Positions 43,738 through 56,282 of a stretch of DNA of 64,000 nucleotides are shown piece by piece. The stretch's first letter is position 1. The number at the start of each line of letters is the position of its first letter. The translations under genes were made by a program, and so were the position numbers. Under the pieces are notes generated by a model. The model saw only the letters and a list, made by a program, of their open reading frames with translations. It ran no database searches and was not told the origin of the DNA. This DNA comes from Rhizopus sp. PT2906 (taxonomy: Eukaryota; Mucoromycota; Mucoromycetes; Mucorales; Rhizopodaceae): contig JAMYHX010000162.1 in NCBI GenBank assembly GCA_025529335.1, positions 1 through 64,000 of the forward strand, in the 5' to 3' direction.

Positions 43738-45189
43738 ATGGTGGGCATTAAAGACAAGATTGATGCTTTGGTTAATGGAGAGCAACCAGCTTCTTATGAA
43801 CGAAAAAGAAACTATAACTTTGGTGATGACTTGGGTAAAGAAAAGTAAAACTAGTAATATCAATATGAAACTGACAGTCAATGATAGGCAGTGGATCATA
43901 TGGTTATGTCAGACAAGCAGTTCGTATAGCAGATAATACACCTGTCGCTATCAAGATTATACCCAAAGATAAACTGGACAGTAAGTTTGATATGGTCTAT
44001 TCCGAGATGAAAGTTCTCGAGGGACTTTCACACCCAAATATCATTGGATTCTACGATTGGTTTGAGTCACGGTAGGCTCATTTATGAATCTATTAATCCT
44101 CTTGCTCACGTTTTTTAATAGGAGTAAATTCTATCTTGTGTTTGAACTGTAAGTGTCAAAAGATAGTTTTATATGACTTTGTTTTAATTCCCTGAAAAAA
44201 AAAAAAGAGCAACAGGAGGAGAATTATTTGAACGTTTATTTGAAAGAGGAAAATTTACAGAAAAGGATGCTGTCAAGATTGTTAAATCAATTTTAAAAGG
44301 GCTTGAATATCTTCATAAACATCACATTGTTCATAGAGGTAGGATGATGTTGCTATGGTTACTAGTTTACTAAATGTAGATAGATATCAAACCCGAGAAT
44401 TTGATATTTAAAACAATAGATTCTGATGCAGATTTAGCTATTTGTGATTTTGGGTAACTATGGCGACAAGTAAACGTTGCGTTCACACTTATTCTTTTTC
44501 AGCATTGCCAAGATGGTAAAGGATGATGATATTGGATTAAAGACTATCTGTGGGACAGATAGTTATGTTGGTAATGAATCACAGACATAGAGATATCACA
44601 TTGTCTAAACAATCACTATTAGCTCCTGAAGTATTACTGAAAAAGCCATATAGTTTCCCAGTTGATATATGGGGAGTAGGGTAAGAATGAAGCAATACTT
44701 TTGTTTTACATACTCATTTCTACTATTATTCTATGTAGGATTGTTACATATATTCTGTAAGAGAATCATATTATATGTGTATTCATGCCTAAAGTATTAC
44801 TAGCCTTTGCGGTTATCACCCATTCCAAGGAGAGACTCAGCAAGAACTATATGATGAAATAACGCATGGTCGATATGAATTCCATTGGAGATATTGGATG
44901 AACGTATCTGGAAATGGTAAAAAAAAAAAAAAAAGAATAGAGCCGAGCTTTTGCTGATAAACAGTGTGTAGCGAGATCATTCATACAGAAATGTCTCTCA
45001 CTCAATCCAAATGAAAGACCGACAGCAACAGAGGCACTAAATGACATTTGGATGAATAGTGAGGAAGCCAAAGATGTGGATCTTTTGGATACAGTCAAAG
45101 AAAACTTTAATCCTCGACGGGTATTTAGAAGTGCCGTAAGCGCAATTAAAGTGATGAACAGAATACGTTCTCGGTCTAAACAAGAGTGA
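43738..45189 (+). CDS. calcium/calmodulin-dependent protein kinase (CaMK1-like)
   Basis: About nine exons with introns near 50 bases. Kinase landmarks run in order: glycine loop IGSGSYGYV, VAIK lysine, a GGELFERL hinge, HRD-IKPEN catalytic loop (intron between the Asp and Ile), DFG, a GTDSYVAPEV activation end, DIWGVGIVTYILLCGYHPF and YEFHWRYW. Two exons are tiny: 44122-44148 (27 bases) and 44739-44756 (18 bases), and both are needed for an unbroken kinase core. The C-terminus FNPRRVFRSAVSAIKVMNRI resembles the autoinhibitory and calmodulin-binding helix of CaMK. Such kinases relay calcium signals in stress and growth. The start is the ATG at 43738. Confidence 0.9.
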
Positions 45190-45579
45190 TTATGATTTTT
45201 CATTTTCAATCTTTAATAAAAATACTTCTTCCTTAGAAGAAGTTACCAAAAAATTAGGGTAAACTTCCTTAGTGTCCCACATCCACGGAAATCTTTAGTA
45301 AAAGGCGAAAGATTTATCCGATCTGAGCATAGGACGGAAGTACGAAGAATTAGAAAAAACCCAAACTAATGGGCTCCTTTTATACTTTTTTTCTGCTTGC
45401 TTTAAATCTCAGAATGTTTGAAAATTTTTTCACGGCATTCAAACTCCTGTCAAAACAAAGCAGTCTAAAGAAACACCAATCAAAGAAAAAAGGGTAAAAG
45501 GAGACCATTTCCGCGGAAGCAGAGTGTTTTAATATACATGTCGAGAAAAAAATAATAATTGGTAATGTATCTTTATTAT
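45190..45579. other. convergent spacer
   Basis: About 390 bases between the stops of the kinase and THO subunit genes. AATAAAAAT-type strings fit 3' processing on both strands. No gene seen. Confidence 0.4.
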
Positions 45580-47823
45580 TTATTTTTTCACTTGTTCTTC
45601 CTTTTTTCCTTCTGCTTCTTCCAAGAGTATTTGTTTAGCCCTTGTCAATACTTCAATCTCAGCTTGAACATGGTCTTCTGTCAAATCTTCTCCGATTATA
45701 AAGTGTGCGGTTGATGCAGTGGTAGTAGTCACAGGTTTTGATTCGTCATTTGTTTGTCCTTCATCCAGATTTGTATCCGTAATTTTGTCGTACATTTCCT
45801 TGTATACGTCTTTTTTGGCACTGTATACGCTACGTATTAAATAAGGGTGGCTATCATAAATTAACCGAGATGCCTGGAGTAAGGCACCATTGGCATAATT
45901 GAATCTTTCTTTAGCCGAGTCAAGCGAGTCTTGTAACTCGGCCACCGCCTTGTCAATAACATCAATCGCAGTAGGAAGTTTGGATCGATTTCTAATATAA
46001 AATGATTGAATTGGGGATTTTGTGATAGTTTGGTTTAACTTACAGCATGAATTCTGATAAAGATGGGATTTGCTTGCCATACAAGTTGGAAATTTCAAAA
46101 GTACCGTACGCGTATCTGTATTTTGTAGGTGGTGCTTCTAGTCTTGGCTTTTTAGATCTCCATGCTTTTTTTAAATCATTCATGCTAATAGGAGGCTTCT
46201 CAAATGATGGGCAGCCTGAAGCTTTCCAAATGATCTATGTAAATCTTTAATGAGTATTGGCTTGTGTATATATTCCATATGTTTGCATATACCCAATGAC
46301 GTTCATGAGTTATTATAGTTAAAATAATATCAGTATACAAGTTTCCATGAGGCTTTGTTGATCGCAGTAAGCCAATCAGAGTTTCCTTAGTTTCTTCTAT
46401 CCACTTCACTTGTTCCTCAGAAAGAACATAACTAGGTTGCACTAACGACTGCTTGGTTGTACCTCTTGCTGCTAATAGCGCTGCCGTTTTGTCCTTTTCT
46501 TCTTGAGAGAACCCAGAAAGATATTGAAAGAGTATTAAATATTGAACAATGACACTTCTCCTAAATCTAACATCCTCCATCTATCTCTTTGGTGAGCTTC
46601 ATTTACTGATAATAACATGTTTGCGAATACCTCCAAATCTAACAATCGTCTACTGCTAAGTATTCTCGGGAATTGATATTCATTATTAATTTGATTTAGT
46701 AGCTCTTCTGCTTCTGCTGGGTCTTCATCCATATAATCAGGTCTTGGGCGTTTTAAACCTAACACTTCTTTATTACGTGCGCCCATGATTTCCGCTTCTT
46801 TTTGAGCAATATTTTGAAACTTTTCTACAATACCATTTGTACCCTAGGATACGGATAAGTGCCTTTGTCCATACACTATTAAATATACCTTTTGAAGATT
46901 TTCAAAGTTGTTGTCTAAAAATACAGATGGAGGATTGGCAAAATAGACGCGAGTAGACCAAAAGAGTTTATAGAATGCCTTTTGTTCGTCTGACAAATTT
47001 GGATCTGCATCCACTTCTTCATCTGGATCATAATGAATAACATTTGTATTGAAATCTCCTCTGAGGTTGACACCAGATCTTTCTCCAAGAGGAAAAGAGT
47101 TGGCAAGAAACATTAAAATACGTCCACAGAATACTGTGTTGATTTCTTTTGACATTCTACGAAGTAATTCGTTGCACATTCTTAAAAGAACTAACCCTTT
47201 TCCTTTTCCAGGTACCATATTCTAAAGAGACTCATCAGTCATGGCTCTTTGTTTATGGATTTATATTCTTACAGCTGTTAATCTATCTTTCCTTTGTTCG
47301 ACGTAATCAAATATTTTTTCACATCCTTCAGTTGTATGTAAATCAAGTAGTTCTTCAACAAATGTGAGTGGTATCACTTGATCCAGTAAATCTAGCAACA
47401 TATAAGTATTCAGTCTAATAATATGCTTATATATTACCAATTTCTGAACAATACAAGACAATATCACAACAATCAAATATCTTTTTCAATCTATCTTCGT
47501 TTTCTTCTGTTTGCTATCAATTATGTGTATTTAGTTGATTCTAAAAACAATAATGATAGAAAACTTACAACATTATGTATCAAAGCGCGTCTAAATGCAA
47601 GTTCTGTTGCACTCTTACGCCAATCAGGCTTTCCCTCTACAATTGGAATCTGTAGACTATTTTCTTGTCCAGTTAATGGTGAAATGTGTTGAGTTACAAG
47701 TGACTCAATAAATGATGTTGGTGGTTCTGCATTAGCGTTGTTTTGTCTATATTCGCTAGTAGCTGAGAGACAGGTGTTTATTGCCTTTTCAATGCCTTCA
47801 CGAAATTGTGAAAATTTTGACAT
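45580..47823 (-). CDS. HPR1: THO complex subunit 1 (Hpr1/THOC1)
   Basis: A multi-exon gene starting MSKFSQFREGIEKA at 47823. Order of recognisable parts: a helical N-terminus, CEKIFDYVEQRKDRL, then LVLLRMCNELLRRMSKEINTVFCGRILMFLANSFPLGERSGVN (an almost invariant THOC1 stretch, here read in pieces), RVYFANPPSVF, GTNGIVEKFQNIAQKEAEIMG, and a Lys/Glu-rich end. The C-terminal portion after 46100 is less conserved and acidic. THO couples transcription elongation to mRNA export. Exon joins fit around 47575, 47405, 47218, 46844 and 46560. Death domain seen in the animal protein is not evident. High confidence. Confidence 0.9.
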
Positions 47824-48010
47824 TTTTTTTTTTTTTTTTAGAAAACAATAGTAAGAAAGGGGGAGAAAAGAGAGGTCAAACAGAAAGAAAAAAAAAAAAT
47901 GCCAGTGTTAAAGTCTATGAGTGACTCCTTTTCTAATCCCTTTATTCTAGACACGATGATAATTACAAAAAAAAAGAAAATACATTTATATACAATTTAA
48001 TAAAAACAGA

Positions 48011-48586
48011 TCAAGCTGAACCACATCCTTCATCCATTTCCTTTTCTTCTTGTTTAGTCAGCCTAGAAAGTGTCGCTCTAGCCAATAGTTGTCTTCTGGC
48101 CTCAGGATCATTATCCAATACGGCGACAGAACTACCTCCTAGACGATATGTTCCTGCTTCATAACCTACATCATCCATCACTTCTTCTTCTTCAGGGTTA
48201 TAATAGCTTCCATTGCCTAAACTATGTCCTCCATGCGCAGTCCAATCGAGAGCAACAACGTCCTTGTTTAATTGTCTATTGAGCGCATGAAAGTTATCAT
48301 CATGCTCACCCCACACCTAAAAAAAAAATGAATTAGCACTTTTAAAGCGTATACATATTACTTGTAAGCTTACATTATGTGTCAGTTCATGTAGCAGCAC
48401 CTTACGTATAGAATCATAATGTCGAAAACCAGAAAGATCATCAGTACGTAAACGTAAGGCAATTAGCTGTCCTGCATTTCGGTTATATCCCAAGATAGAT
48501 GCTTCAAATGGTGTCAACTCTATCAATTCTCCAACTGACCATTTTCTTGCCTTCATGATGGCCTGTATCTGAACTAGATGTGAGTT

Positions 48587-48626
<40 letters not shown>

Positions 48627-49094
48627 GTTTGTTTAACTTACGCCTCGATCATCTCGTAATCTTTCAAGTATCTTTCTAGCCCTTTCAGGATGAGGAAATT
48701 CTTCAATGACTGATATCTTATGAAACGTATACTTCATCTCCTTCACTGACTTTGGCTGTTGCTGTTTTTTCATGCGGATCATTGGTACTATCTTTCTTTG
48801 CTCCATTAATTTCTTATCCATGCTGTTCACTTTCTCTATTGCTTTCTGAGGACTGCCCATCAAAAGCATTCTATTATTTGTTGGACTGACAGAAGGAAGG
48901 TCCTTGAGTTGTATATTGTTATCTTTGAGTATTTTTCCTTTCCATAAAAGCTTTTGAGCGTCTATTGGTATAGAAGTTGTTTCCTCGAGGTATTCTTTGA
49001 CTTGTTGAACAGTAGAATGTAAATCCCATTGTTCCAACAAGAGTGTTTGTGATTGATAACCAACTTGGAAATCAGCCTTTGTTAATTCTGACAT
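48011..49094 (-). CDS. ubiquitin-like and WLM-domain metalloprotease
   Basis: Three exons: 49094 to about 48643, about 48556 to 48372, and about 48316 to 48011. The N-terminal 75 residues form a ubiquitin-like domain (VQQVKEYLEETTSIPIDAQK, LLWKGKILKD). The WLM domain follows, with the zinc site HELTHN, then VWGEHDDNFHALNRQLN; the third ligand His is in the NxHDxxF part across the last intron. WLM proteins related to Wss1 act on SUMO- or DNA-linked proteins, and the UBL-WLM fusion occurs in S. pombe and plants. The tail is acidic and Gly-rich. The first intron contains a long TA repeat. Active-site residues are intact. Confidence 0.9.
48586..48623. repeat. TA dinucleotide microsatellite in intron
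   Basis: About 17 TA units inside the first intron of the UBL-WLM gene. Shorter TA runs occur at 42668-42688 (intron of the coiled-coil gene) and 63751-63778 (intron of the MIT gene). Confidence 0.95.
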
Positions 49095-49175
49095 TACGAT
49101 TCAGTAATAAAAAAATGAGAAAAAATAGCCCCTCTTCTCTCCCTTTTTTATACGCTTGATTAATAATTATGCGTA

Positions 49176-49177
<2 letters not shown>

Positions 49178-49214
<37 letters not shown>
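49178..49214. repeat. long T homopolymer
   Basis: About 36 consecutive T between the 5' end of the UBL-WLM gene and the 3' end of the dymeclin gene. Other runs over 15 bases are at 5571-5591, 23588-23615, 17030-17050 and 51879-51893. Length may vary between isolates or be a sequencing estimate. Confidence 0.9.
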
Positions 49215-49257
49215 CCAGAAGCTTTTTCATGACAAATATATGTACACGTATTTATTA

Positions 49258-51794
49258 TTAAGTCGTGGGCGTTTCTGGTTCTTCATTCATAAACACGCAA
49301 GAATCAAGCACACGACATTTTTCTTCACTCCAATAAATAAAGTTTTTACGTAATAAAAGGGCCCAAACATAGGGTATAAAGAATTCGTATGCATCAGGTT
49401 CTTCTTCATATTGAAATTTGAGGTCAGGAATAGACTATATAGCAAGTTAGTCTATCTTGAATTATAATTGACTATAACTTACCTTCATCTTTTGATTAGA
49501 CCAAGTACGAGAAGCTTCTTCAATGATTGTCAACACTTCGCTTGATGAAGGTGCTTTCAGGTTGGCTTCGGATACTCTTGTACTAAAATAACTGATCACT
49601 TGGTCCAAGTTCTTTGCTGTTTCAGTTAGTCGTGGATGAGATTGAAAAGGTGTGGATATCTCTCGCTTCAAGAGTAAAGCATAGACTAACTGAAGATTAT
49701 GCTTCAGACGATGGAATAGAATAGAATTAATGATTTCCAACATAAACATCAATACATCTTCGTAGACAATTGTATCCTCATTTGGTTCCTTTTCAGTCAA
49801 CTTTAGATATCGCTTGGTTAGCAATTCGAATAGGCTATATAGTAATAATAATGAGATCACGACGAAAAGATTGTGCATTTCTATATTTACCTTATCATCC
49901 TTTGCGCTGTATAAGCATGCATGTCTAGAACAGTGCTCGACATATTGGCTAAAATGGATAAACAGCTGGTATGGAGATAGATATCCCTATGCATAGACAA
50001 ATTGAGCTGCAATGTACGAATCATGACCAGGATCATGAGCCCGCCTAGAGATATGGACTTTAACAGAGGACGTTCTGTAAACCAAGTGATGTTGTGAACA
50101 GCCTATTTATTATTATTAGCCAACGGAACCTCCCCCCTTTCTAAAGAACAACTTACTATTTTCTGTATTGCATCATTATTGACTTCATCTTGACTTAGAA
50201 TAAGAAGGATCGTCATGAGAATATAGACTTGAGAATAGTTTGTCTTGCCTTCCATTGACTCATAAATCAATTTCAAGATGGGTAAATACTAAAAAGAATA
50301 TAAGTATATTTATACAAACCAACAATAATCAATACTTGCAATAATCTCTTGATCAGTCCTCGATAGTACATAAACCCTAAATGACTCATTCTCTGCCAAC
50401 ATCATATAAAACAACAGCATCTTTTCTTCTACATGAAGTGATTTTGTAAACATTTCAAACAGTGTCTTGAATGAGATTAAGTGCATCTTGTGCTCGCATC
50501 CATCGATATCTGTTGATATCACTTCATTGTGCATTCAGTTATTTGTTGTTCTACAAGTCAGTACACTTACCACGATGATCACCAAGACTAGACACAGCCT
50601 GTCTGAAACCAGAAGCCCATACTTGATACCTTTGCCTTGACTGAAATCCGAGGAGTAATAAGAGTAGCAAGCTGAGATCAGCAACAGGCACTGTATTAGG
50701 GGACGATGCACCTTTTGAAGAGAAAAAATAGTTATAGGCCGTGTACATCACACTAGACGATTGAGGTGGAGGCTGACTCTGCTCGATGACGTTCTCTAGC
50801 AGCCTTGCGACTACAGCATCTGTACGATGGGAAAACTTGGACATGAATATATCAAGAAAGTAATGAGAGTCTTCAAACTTGAGTGGATGTCGCAGCTGAG
50901 TCGAGAACAGAATAAGAAATGTGTTGATAATTTCGACATAAAACTCATAACAAGAGAAACTTGCACTAAAGAAAGCGATATGAATAAGATGTAACAGGTA
51001 GTACATCATTTACCTTGGATCCATATTCATCAACATGTATAATAGTGACTCCAACAGTTGCTCTGCTTTACATTCATCTTTATGATCTTCTATTTGTTCC
51101 ATAATTTCCTTATTTGTTAAATTATCTGCAAAATGCTTCATAAATATACGAGTCAGGAACAATGCATTAAAGGCTTCAACAGGGACAATACTAGAAAGTA
51201 AGGTATAAGATAGGGTTGTTCTATGGTTATGAATATAAGCATCACTTTTGATTACTCTGGATATTTTTGATAAATGATTTGCTTCAACAAGTCTAATAGC
51301 TTGTCAATGAGTCTATTGAAATTACGTGTTCTCATATTGTTTGCCGCTATCAAATATATCAATGATATGATGATAATAATAATATTAAAATGAATTTACC
51401 TAATTCGATAGATAAGCCTAGTGTTGTCATTTCCAAATCGTACATATCTTGTCTATAGAATATTTAATATGTATAAATTGTATGGTTATCATATTTACGT
51501 TGTATGACAGATAGGATATTTCTCTGTAGAAAGAAAAGAAAAATCATAAATACGACATGTAGAACAGATGGGTCTAATGTTGGCTAATTGTAACTGTGTG
51601 AAATAACAGCGGTGTTGTTGTTCGGTTGTAGGCGACTTGTTATGATGCCTTGTTTCCTGTTGAATAGAAAATGTCGAAAAAGTCTCTGATAATTCGACTG
51701 AATTAGGCGATGGATAGTTGGATGGTCTCTTTGAAGCACTAAATGTTCTGTTGGGAGTAGTCACCAGTGATGGTAATTTACTTGAAGAATTCAT
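49258..51794 (-). CDS. DYM: dymeclin (Golgi-associated)
   Basis: A multi-exon gene from ATG at 51794 to TAA at 49258. Landmarks in order: a 100-residue Ser-rich N-terminal extension with CSTC, DMYDLEMTTLGLSIEL then MRTRNFNRLIDKLLDLLKQ (family N-terminal helices), ASSPNTVPVADLSLLLLLLLG, FRQAVSSLGDHRG, YVLSRTDQEIIASI, MLEIINSILFHRLKHNLQLVYALLLKREI, HPRLTETAKNLDQVISYFSTRV, and YEFFIPYVWALL near the end. These match dymeclin throughout. The animal protein associates with Golgi membranes and is lost in Dyggve-Melchior-Clausen dysplasia; the fungal role is unstudied as far as I know. The N-terminus lacks the myristoylation Gly. It is divergent from kinesin-1. Confidence 0.88.
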
Positions 51795-51942
51795 CACTTT
51801 TTGGTACACAAAAAAAAAAGATGGTTATAAAAAATCAAAAATCTCTTACATTATTTAAAGTTTATTTCTCTTTCTCTTTTTTTTTTTTTTTTTCTTTCTC
51901 TCTTTCTTTCTTTCTTTACTTTTTTTTTTGTCTATTAATATT
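51795..51942. promoter_or_regulatory. short bidirectional promoter between dymeclin and kinesin-1
   Basis: Only 148 bases separate the two ATGs. The spacer contains a CT/T-rich run (51868-51929) on the kinesin side. With such distance the two genes must share promoter DNA, and their leaders are very short. Confidence 0.6.
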
Positions 51943-54900
51943 ATGTCAAATAATATTAAGGTCGTCTGTCGTTTTCGACCTCAAAATGCCTTAGAAATAA
52001 GAGAAGGCGGTGTACCTATTATTGAGATCGATGAGGAAGGAACTCAGATAGGACTGAAGGTAACAATATCTGTTTTGTATTAAACCCAACTAAACAAATT
52101 CTCTTTTCAGGGCAAAGACTTTCAAGGATCTTTTTCTTTTGATAAGGTGTTTGGAATGAATACACCTCAAAAAGATGTATTTGAATACTCTATCAAGACC
52201 ATTGTAGATGGTAAATATAAAATGCAGCTTAGATTCACCCAACATATTTCTAAACTTTCATATCAGATGTCACGGCTGGTTATAACGGAACTGTCTTTGC
52301 ATATGGTCAGACAGGCTCTGGTAAAACATTCACAATGATGGTAATTTCTTTTTTGTATATATTTTATGCATAAGTGTGTATTAAGTTTAATATAGGGTGC
52401 AGATATTGATGATGAAAACACAAAGGGTATCATTCCTCGTATTGTCGAACAGATTTTTACAAGCATCATGGCTGCACCAAGCAATTTGGAATTCACTGTC
52501 AAAGTGTCATATATGGAAATTTATATGGAAAAAGTCCGAGATTTATTAAACCGTAAGACAATGCTTCTTTATGTATGCTTTTAGCTGACGATCATGTTAT
52601 TACAGCTTCCCAGGATAATCTACCTATTCATGAAGATAAAACACATGGAGTCTATGTCAAGGGCTTACTCGAAGTCTACGTTGGTTCATCCGACGATGTA
52701 TACGAAGTCATGAGAAACGGTAGTGCCAATCGTGTGGTATCTGCTACTAACATGAACGCTGAAAGTTCTCGAAGTCACTCGATCGTTGTCATCACCATCA
52801 CACAAAAGAATATTGACACAGGGGCAGCCAAGAGTGGTAAACTCTATTTGGTTGATTTGGCAGGTTCCGAAAAGGTGGGAAAGACAGGTGCTTCCGGTCA
52901 GACATTAGAAGAAGCGAAAAAGATTAACAAGTCCCTGACTGCACTGGGTATGGTTATCAATGCATTGACGGATGGAAAGGTAAATAATAATAATAATAAT
53001 ACAGACTTTCTCAAGCTGACTTTATATATATATATCTAGTCAAGTCATATTCCTTACCGAGACTCCAAGTTGACCCGTATCCTGCAAGAGTCATTGGGTG
53101 GTAACTCACGCACGACTCTGATTATCAATTGTTCTCCATCGTCGTACAATGAGGCTGAGACACTCTCCACCTTACGTTTTGGTATGCGAGCCAAAACGAT
53201 CAAGAACAAGGCCAAGGTCAACGCTGATCTGTCGCCTGCTGAACTTAAAGCACTACTCAAGAAGGTCAAGTCCGAGACAGTTACCTTTAAGCAGTACATT
53301 GCTGCCTTGGAAGGCGAAGTCAGTATTTGGCGATCGGGTCAAGTGGTGCCTGAGGATAAGTGGGTGACCATGGACAAAGTCACACGAGGCGATTTTGCTT
53401 CTCTACCCCCTGCCTCTGGTTTCAAGAGTCCTTTGCCTTCTGACGACTTTTCTCGTCCAGCAACCCCTGCGATCGTGCTCGAAAAAGATGAGCGTGATGA
53501 ATTCTTGAAGAGAGAAAACGAGTTGATGGATCAAATCGCCGAAAAGGAAACGGAATTGAGCAATCGAGAGAAGCTGCTCGAAAACTTGAAAGAAGAGATT
53601 GCGTATTACAAGGAGCAGGAACAGGCGGTCACGCAGGAGAACCAGGTCATGACGTCTGAACTGAATGAGTTGCGTCTGCAGCTACAAAAGATATCCTTTG
53701 AAAGTAAAGAAAATGCCATCACTGTCGACTCGTTAAAGGAAGCGAACCAGGAACTCATGTCCGAATTGGAGGAACTTAAGAAGAACTTGGCCGAGATACG
53801 CAACGCTCAAACCAAGGCTACTCAGAGCGACAAGGAAAGAAAGAAGGCTGAAAAGATGGCCCAGATCATGTCTGGCTTCGAGGTGTCCAATGAGATGAAT
53901 GAAAAGGAACGTCAGATCAGAGACGCTCTTGTCAAACTCGAGTTGGATGGAAACGGTCTTAGTGTTGAAGAACTCGTTTCCTTACGCCGTGATTTGTCTG
54001 ATTCTCGTGCGCTCGTTGAGCAACATACCAAGACGATCGACGACTTGACCCAGGAAAAGAAATTGATCGAACAAAAGAAGACAGAACTCGAGAGTCGATT
54101 TGCTAACCTTGAGCAAGAATATGAAGAGTTGCTGGATAAGACAATCGCTGAAGAAGAAGCACAAATTCAAAAGAGTGCTGATATTGATGAAACAATCAGT
54201 GCTCTTAAAGTATGTAGCTTTGTTAAAGTGATATTTCTTTACTCATTTAAATTATATAGTCCAAATTAGAGCAACAGTACATGTCCAAGAAGGAGGCTCA
54301 ACAGAGAGAAATTGATGAACTCAAGCAGCAACTGGAGCAAAAGACAAATGAACACACTAGATTAAGCACTACTATCAATGATTTGAAGTCAGTCAATGAT
54401 CAACTCCAGGTATAAAAAAAAAAAAAAAAAAGCAATAGCGAATGCTTTTCATACTTATGCAACATCTTTCTTAGACTGCTCTAACCGAACAAGCACGCAA
54501 AGAACCTGCGGATATAAGCGAAAAGGAAAAGGACCTTGAGCGTATGAGAAAGAGTATGGCACAACAGTTGGCCGATTTTGAAATGATGAAGAAGGCTCTT
54601 ATGAGAGATCTTCAAAGCCGCTGTGAGAAGGTAGTTGAATTGGAGATGTCTTTGGACGAAACCCGTGAACAATACAATAATGTGCTAAGAGCCAGCAACA
54701 ATAAGCGACAACAAAAGAATATGGCCTTCCTCGTTCGTGACTTGGAACACTTGGCTAACGTTCAAAAGCAGGTAAGATAAAGATTAAAACAAAAAACTGA
54801 GAAAACAAGAGAAATATTGACCATGAAAAAAGCTTGTTGAACAAAATAGCTCTCTTAAAAAGGAAGTTGCATTGGCAGAGCGTAAACTGATTGCTAGAAA

Positions 54901-55210
54901 TGAACGTATTCAAAGTTTAGAAACCTTACTGGGAGAAGCACAAGAGAAACTACTCCATCAGAACCAAAAGTTCGAAGCTCAACTTCAAACAGTACGAGAC
55001 AGATTAGGACAAGCAAAACTTCAGAAATCGAACCAACCTTCTTTGCAGGCATTATCTCTAAGTAGAATAGCTAAACCATTAAGAGGGGGTGGAGTTGTTG
55101 TTGATGCTAATAATAATACAAATGAAGGAGAAAAGCGTGACACTAATACTACTAATACTAACAATAAGCGTACTTCATGGATGCCATTTATGAATGCCAC
55201 ACGCTCTTAA
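51943..55210 (+). CDS. kinesin-1 heavy chain (conventional fungal kinesin)
   Basis: The start is MSNNIKVVCRFRPQN at 51943. The motor domain (about residues 1-330) has the P-loop GQTGSGKTFTM after the second intron, NAESSRSHSI (switch I), VDLAGSEK (switch II) and HIPYRDSKLTRIL. The neck with LSPAELKALLKK and long coiled coil follow to about 54770. The tail contains SRIAKPLRGGG, the conserved fungal kinesin-1 IAK autoinhibition motif. About seven introns interrupt the motor and stalk. It moves vesicles and organelles toward microtubule plus ends and supports hyphal tip growth. Length, about 930 residues, is normal for fungal kinesin-1. Confidence 0.96.
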
Positions 55211-56051
55211 TAAGATAAAGGCAGCATATCCCCCCCCTTACTATAACTATACACATACCTTTTTTATTATACGTGTTGATGAATAAAAGTAGCTGTTTAA
55301 ACTTGACAAGCTTTTGTTTCTAGAGTGATAATGCACTCTATGATCCAACTCTCTTAACAACTGGATTGAATAGTAAAGAATAATGCTGACTGCTTTCTCT
55401 AATTATATTTTTACAAAGAGGTAATTCTTCGTATGCCAAGAGCCAGCGATCTCAACAACTATAAGTCTACTGGCTAAAGTAGTTTATTCACTGTTAACAA
55501 GTGGGTTCTTTATGTTAATGACGAGGAGAAAAGCTTTGTAAATTATGATACTAATTTAAATCAATGGCATGTTTGATCACAGCCTGCTTACATGCAAGTA
55601 TCTTTGGTATTTCATTGATGTGGACTATTAACTTTCTTGGGAGTAGTTGTGATTCCCATATTTACATCAACTGTTCTATACATCGCACCATCAAATTTAA
55701 CGAGTTTTTCAAAGTGAATATTATGTCCTATTGCAAAAAGGGGGGTTTAGTATAAGATATAACTAAATAAGGCATATTCTTAACATAGCATGTCATACAA
55801 AACATTTTATCAGCTTCACTCTCCTTCATAGCTTTTATTATATTATTATACAACTTTTCAATGTTTTTTGTATTTTTTACGCGCACCAGAAGGAGCTAAT
55901 AGCTTGTGATGTCGTCAACGAGGCTTTTCAATATGTAGTGCCACATTAAGCTTGTTCAGGAAAAGACGTCTTTCCATGTTCGCGGATGTAGAATACGAAT
56001 TTATCTTGAATTGTTTATTTGCAAGAAGAGGTAAAAAAACGAATTTTTATA
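55211..56051. other. gene-poor spacer
   Basis: Downstream of kinesin-1. No supportable gene; short frames such as 55564-55755 are at background. Near 55360 and 22350 a short AACTGGATTGAATAGTAAAGA-like string is shared (GAATAGTAAAGA), too short to call a repeat. Confidence 0.35.
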
Positions 56052-56282
56052 TTTTTTATTCTAGTTTTATGTTGTCAGTTCGATCAACAGAGAACCAATA
56101 TCAACCACATGTATTACGATAACATTTTACAACAAAATATATTTTACTGAACAACCTTAGATTATATAGAGATTTTGGTAGTGTGAAGTTGCATAGTGAC
56201 CCCACATGTAGTGCCTGGAAGAAGTGTCTGAAGCATTAGCCTATTTTCTGGTGCATTTTCTAGTACATGTAGTTTTGGCCGG
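56052..56282. repeat. repeat R3, copy 2
   Basis: Aligns with 24606-24835: TATTCTAGTTTTATGTTGTCAG on the left, TTTTGGTAGTGTGAAGTTG inside, and an AGCCTATTTTCTGGTGCAT block on the right, with an 11-base insertion before ACATGTAGT. It abuts R1 copy B directly. Confidence 0.65.
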
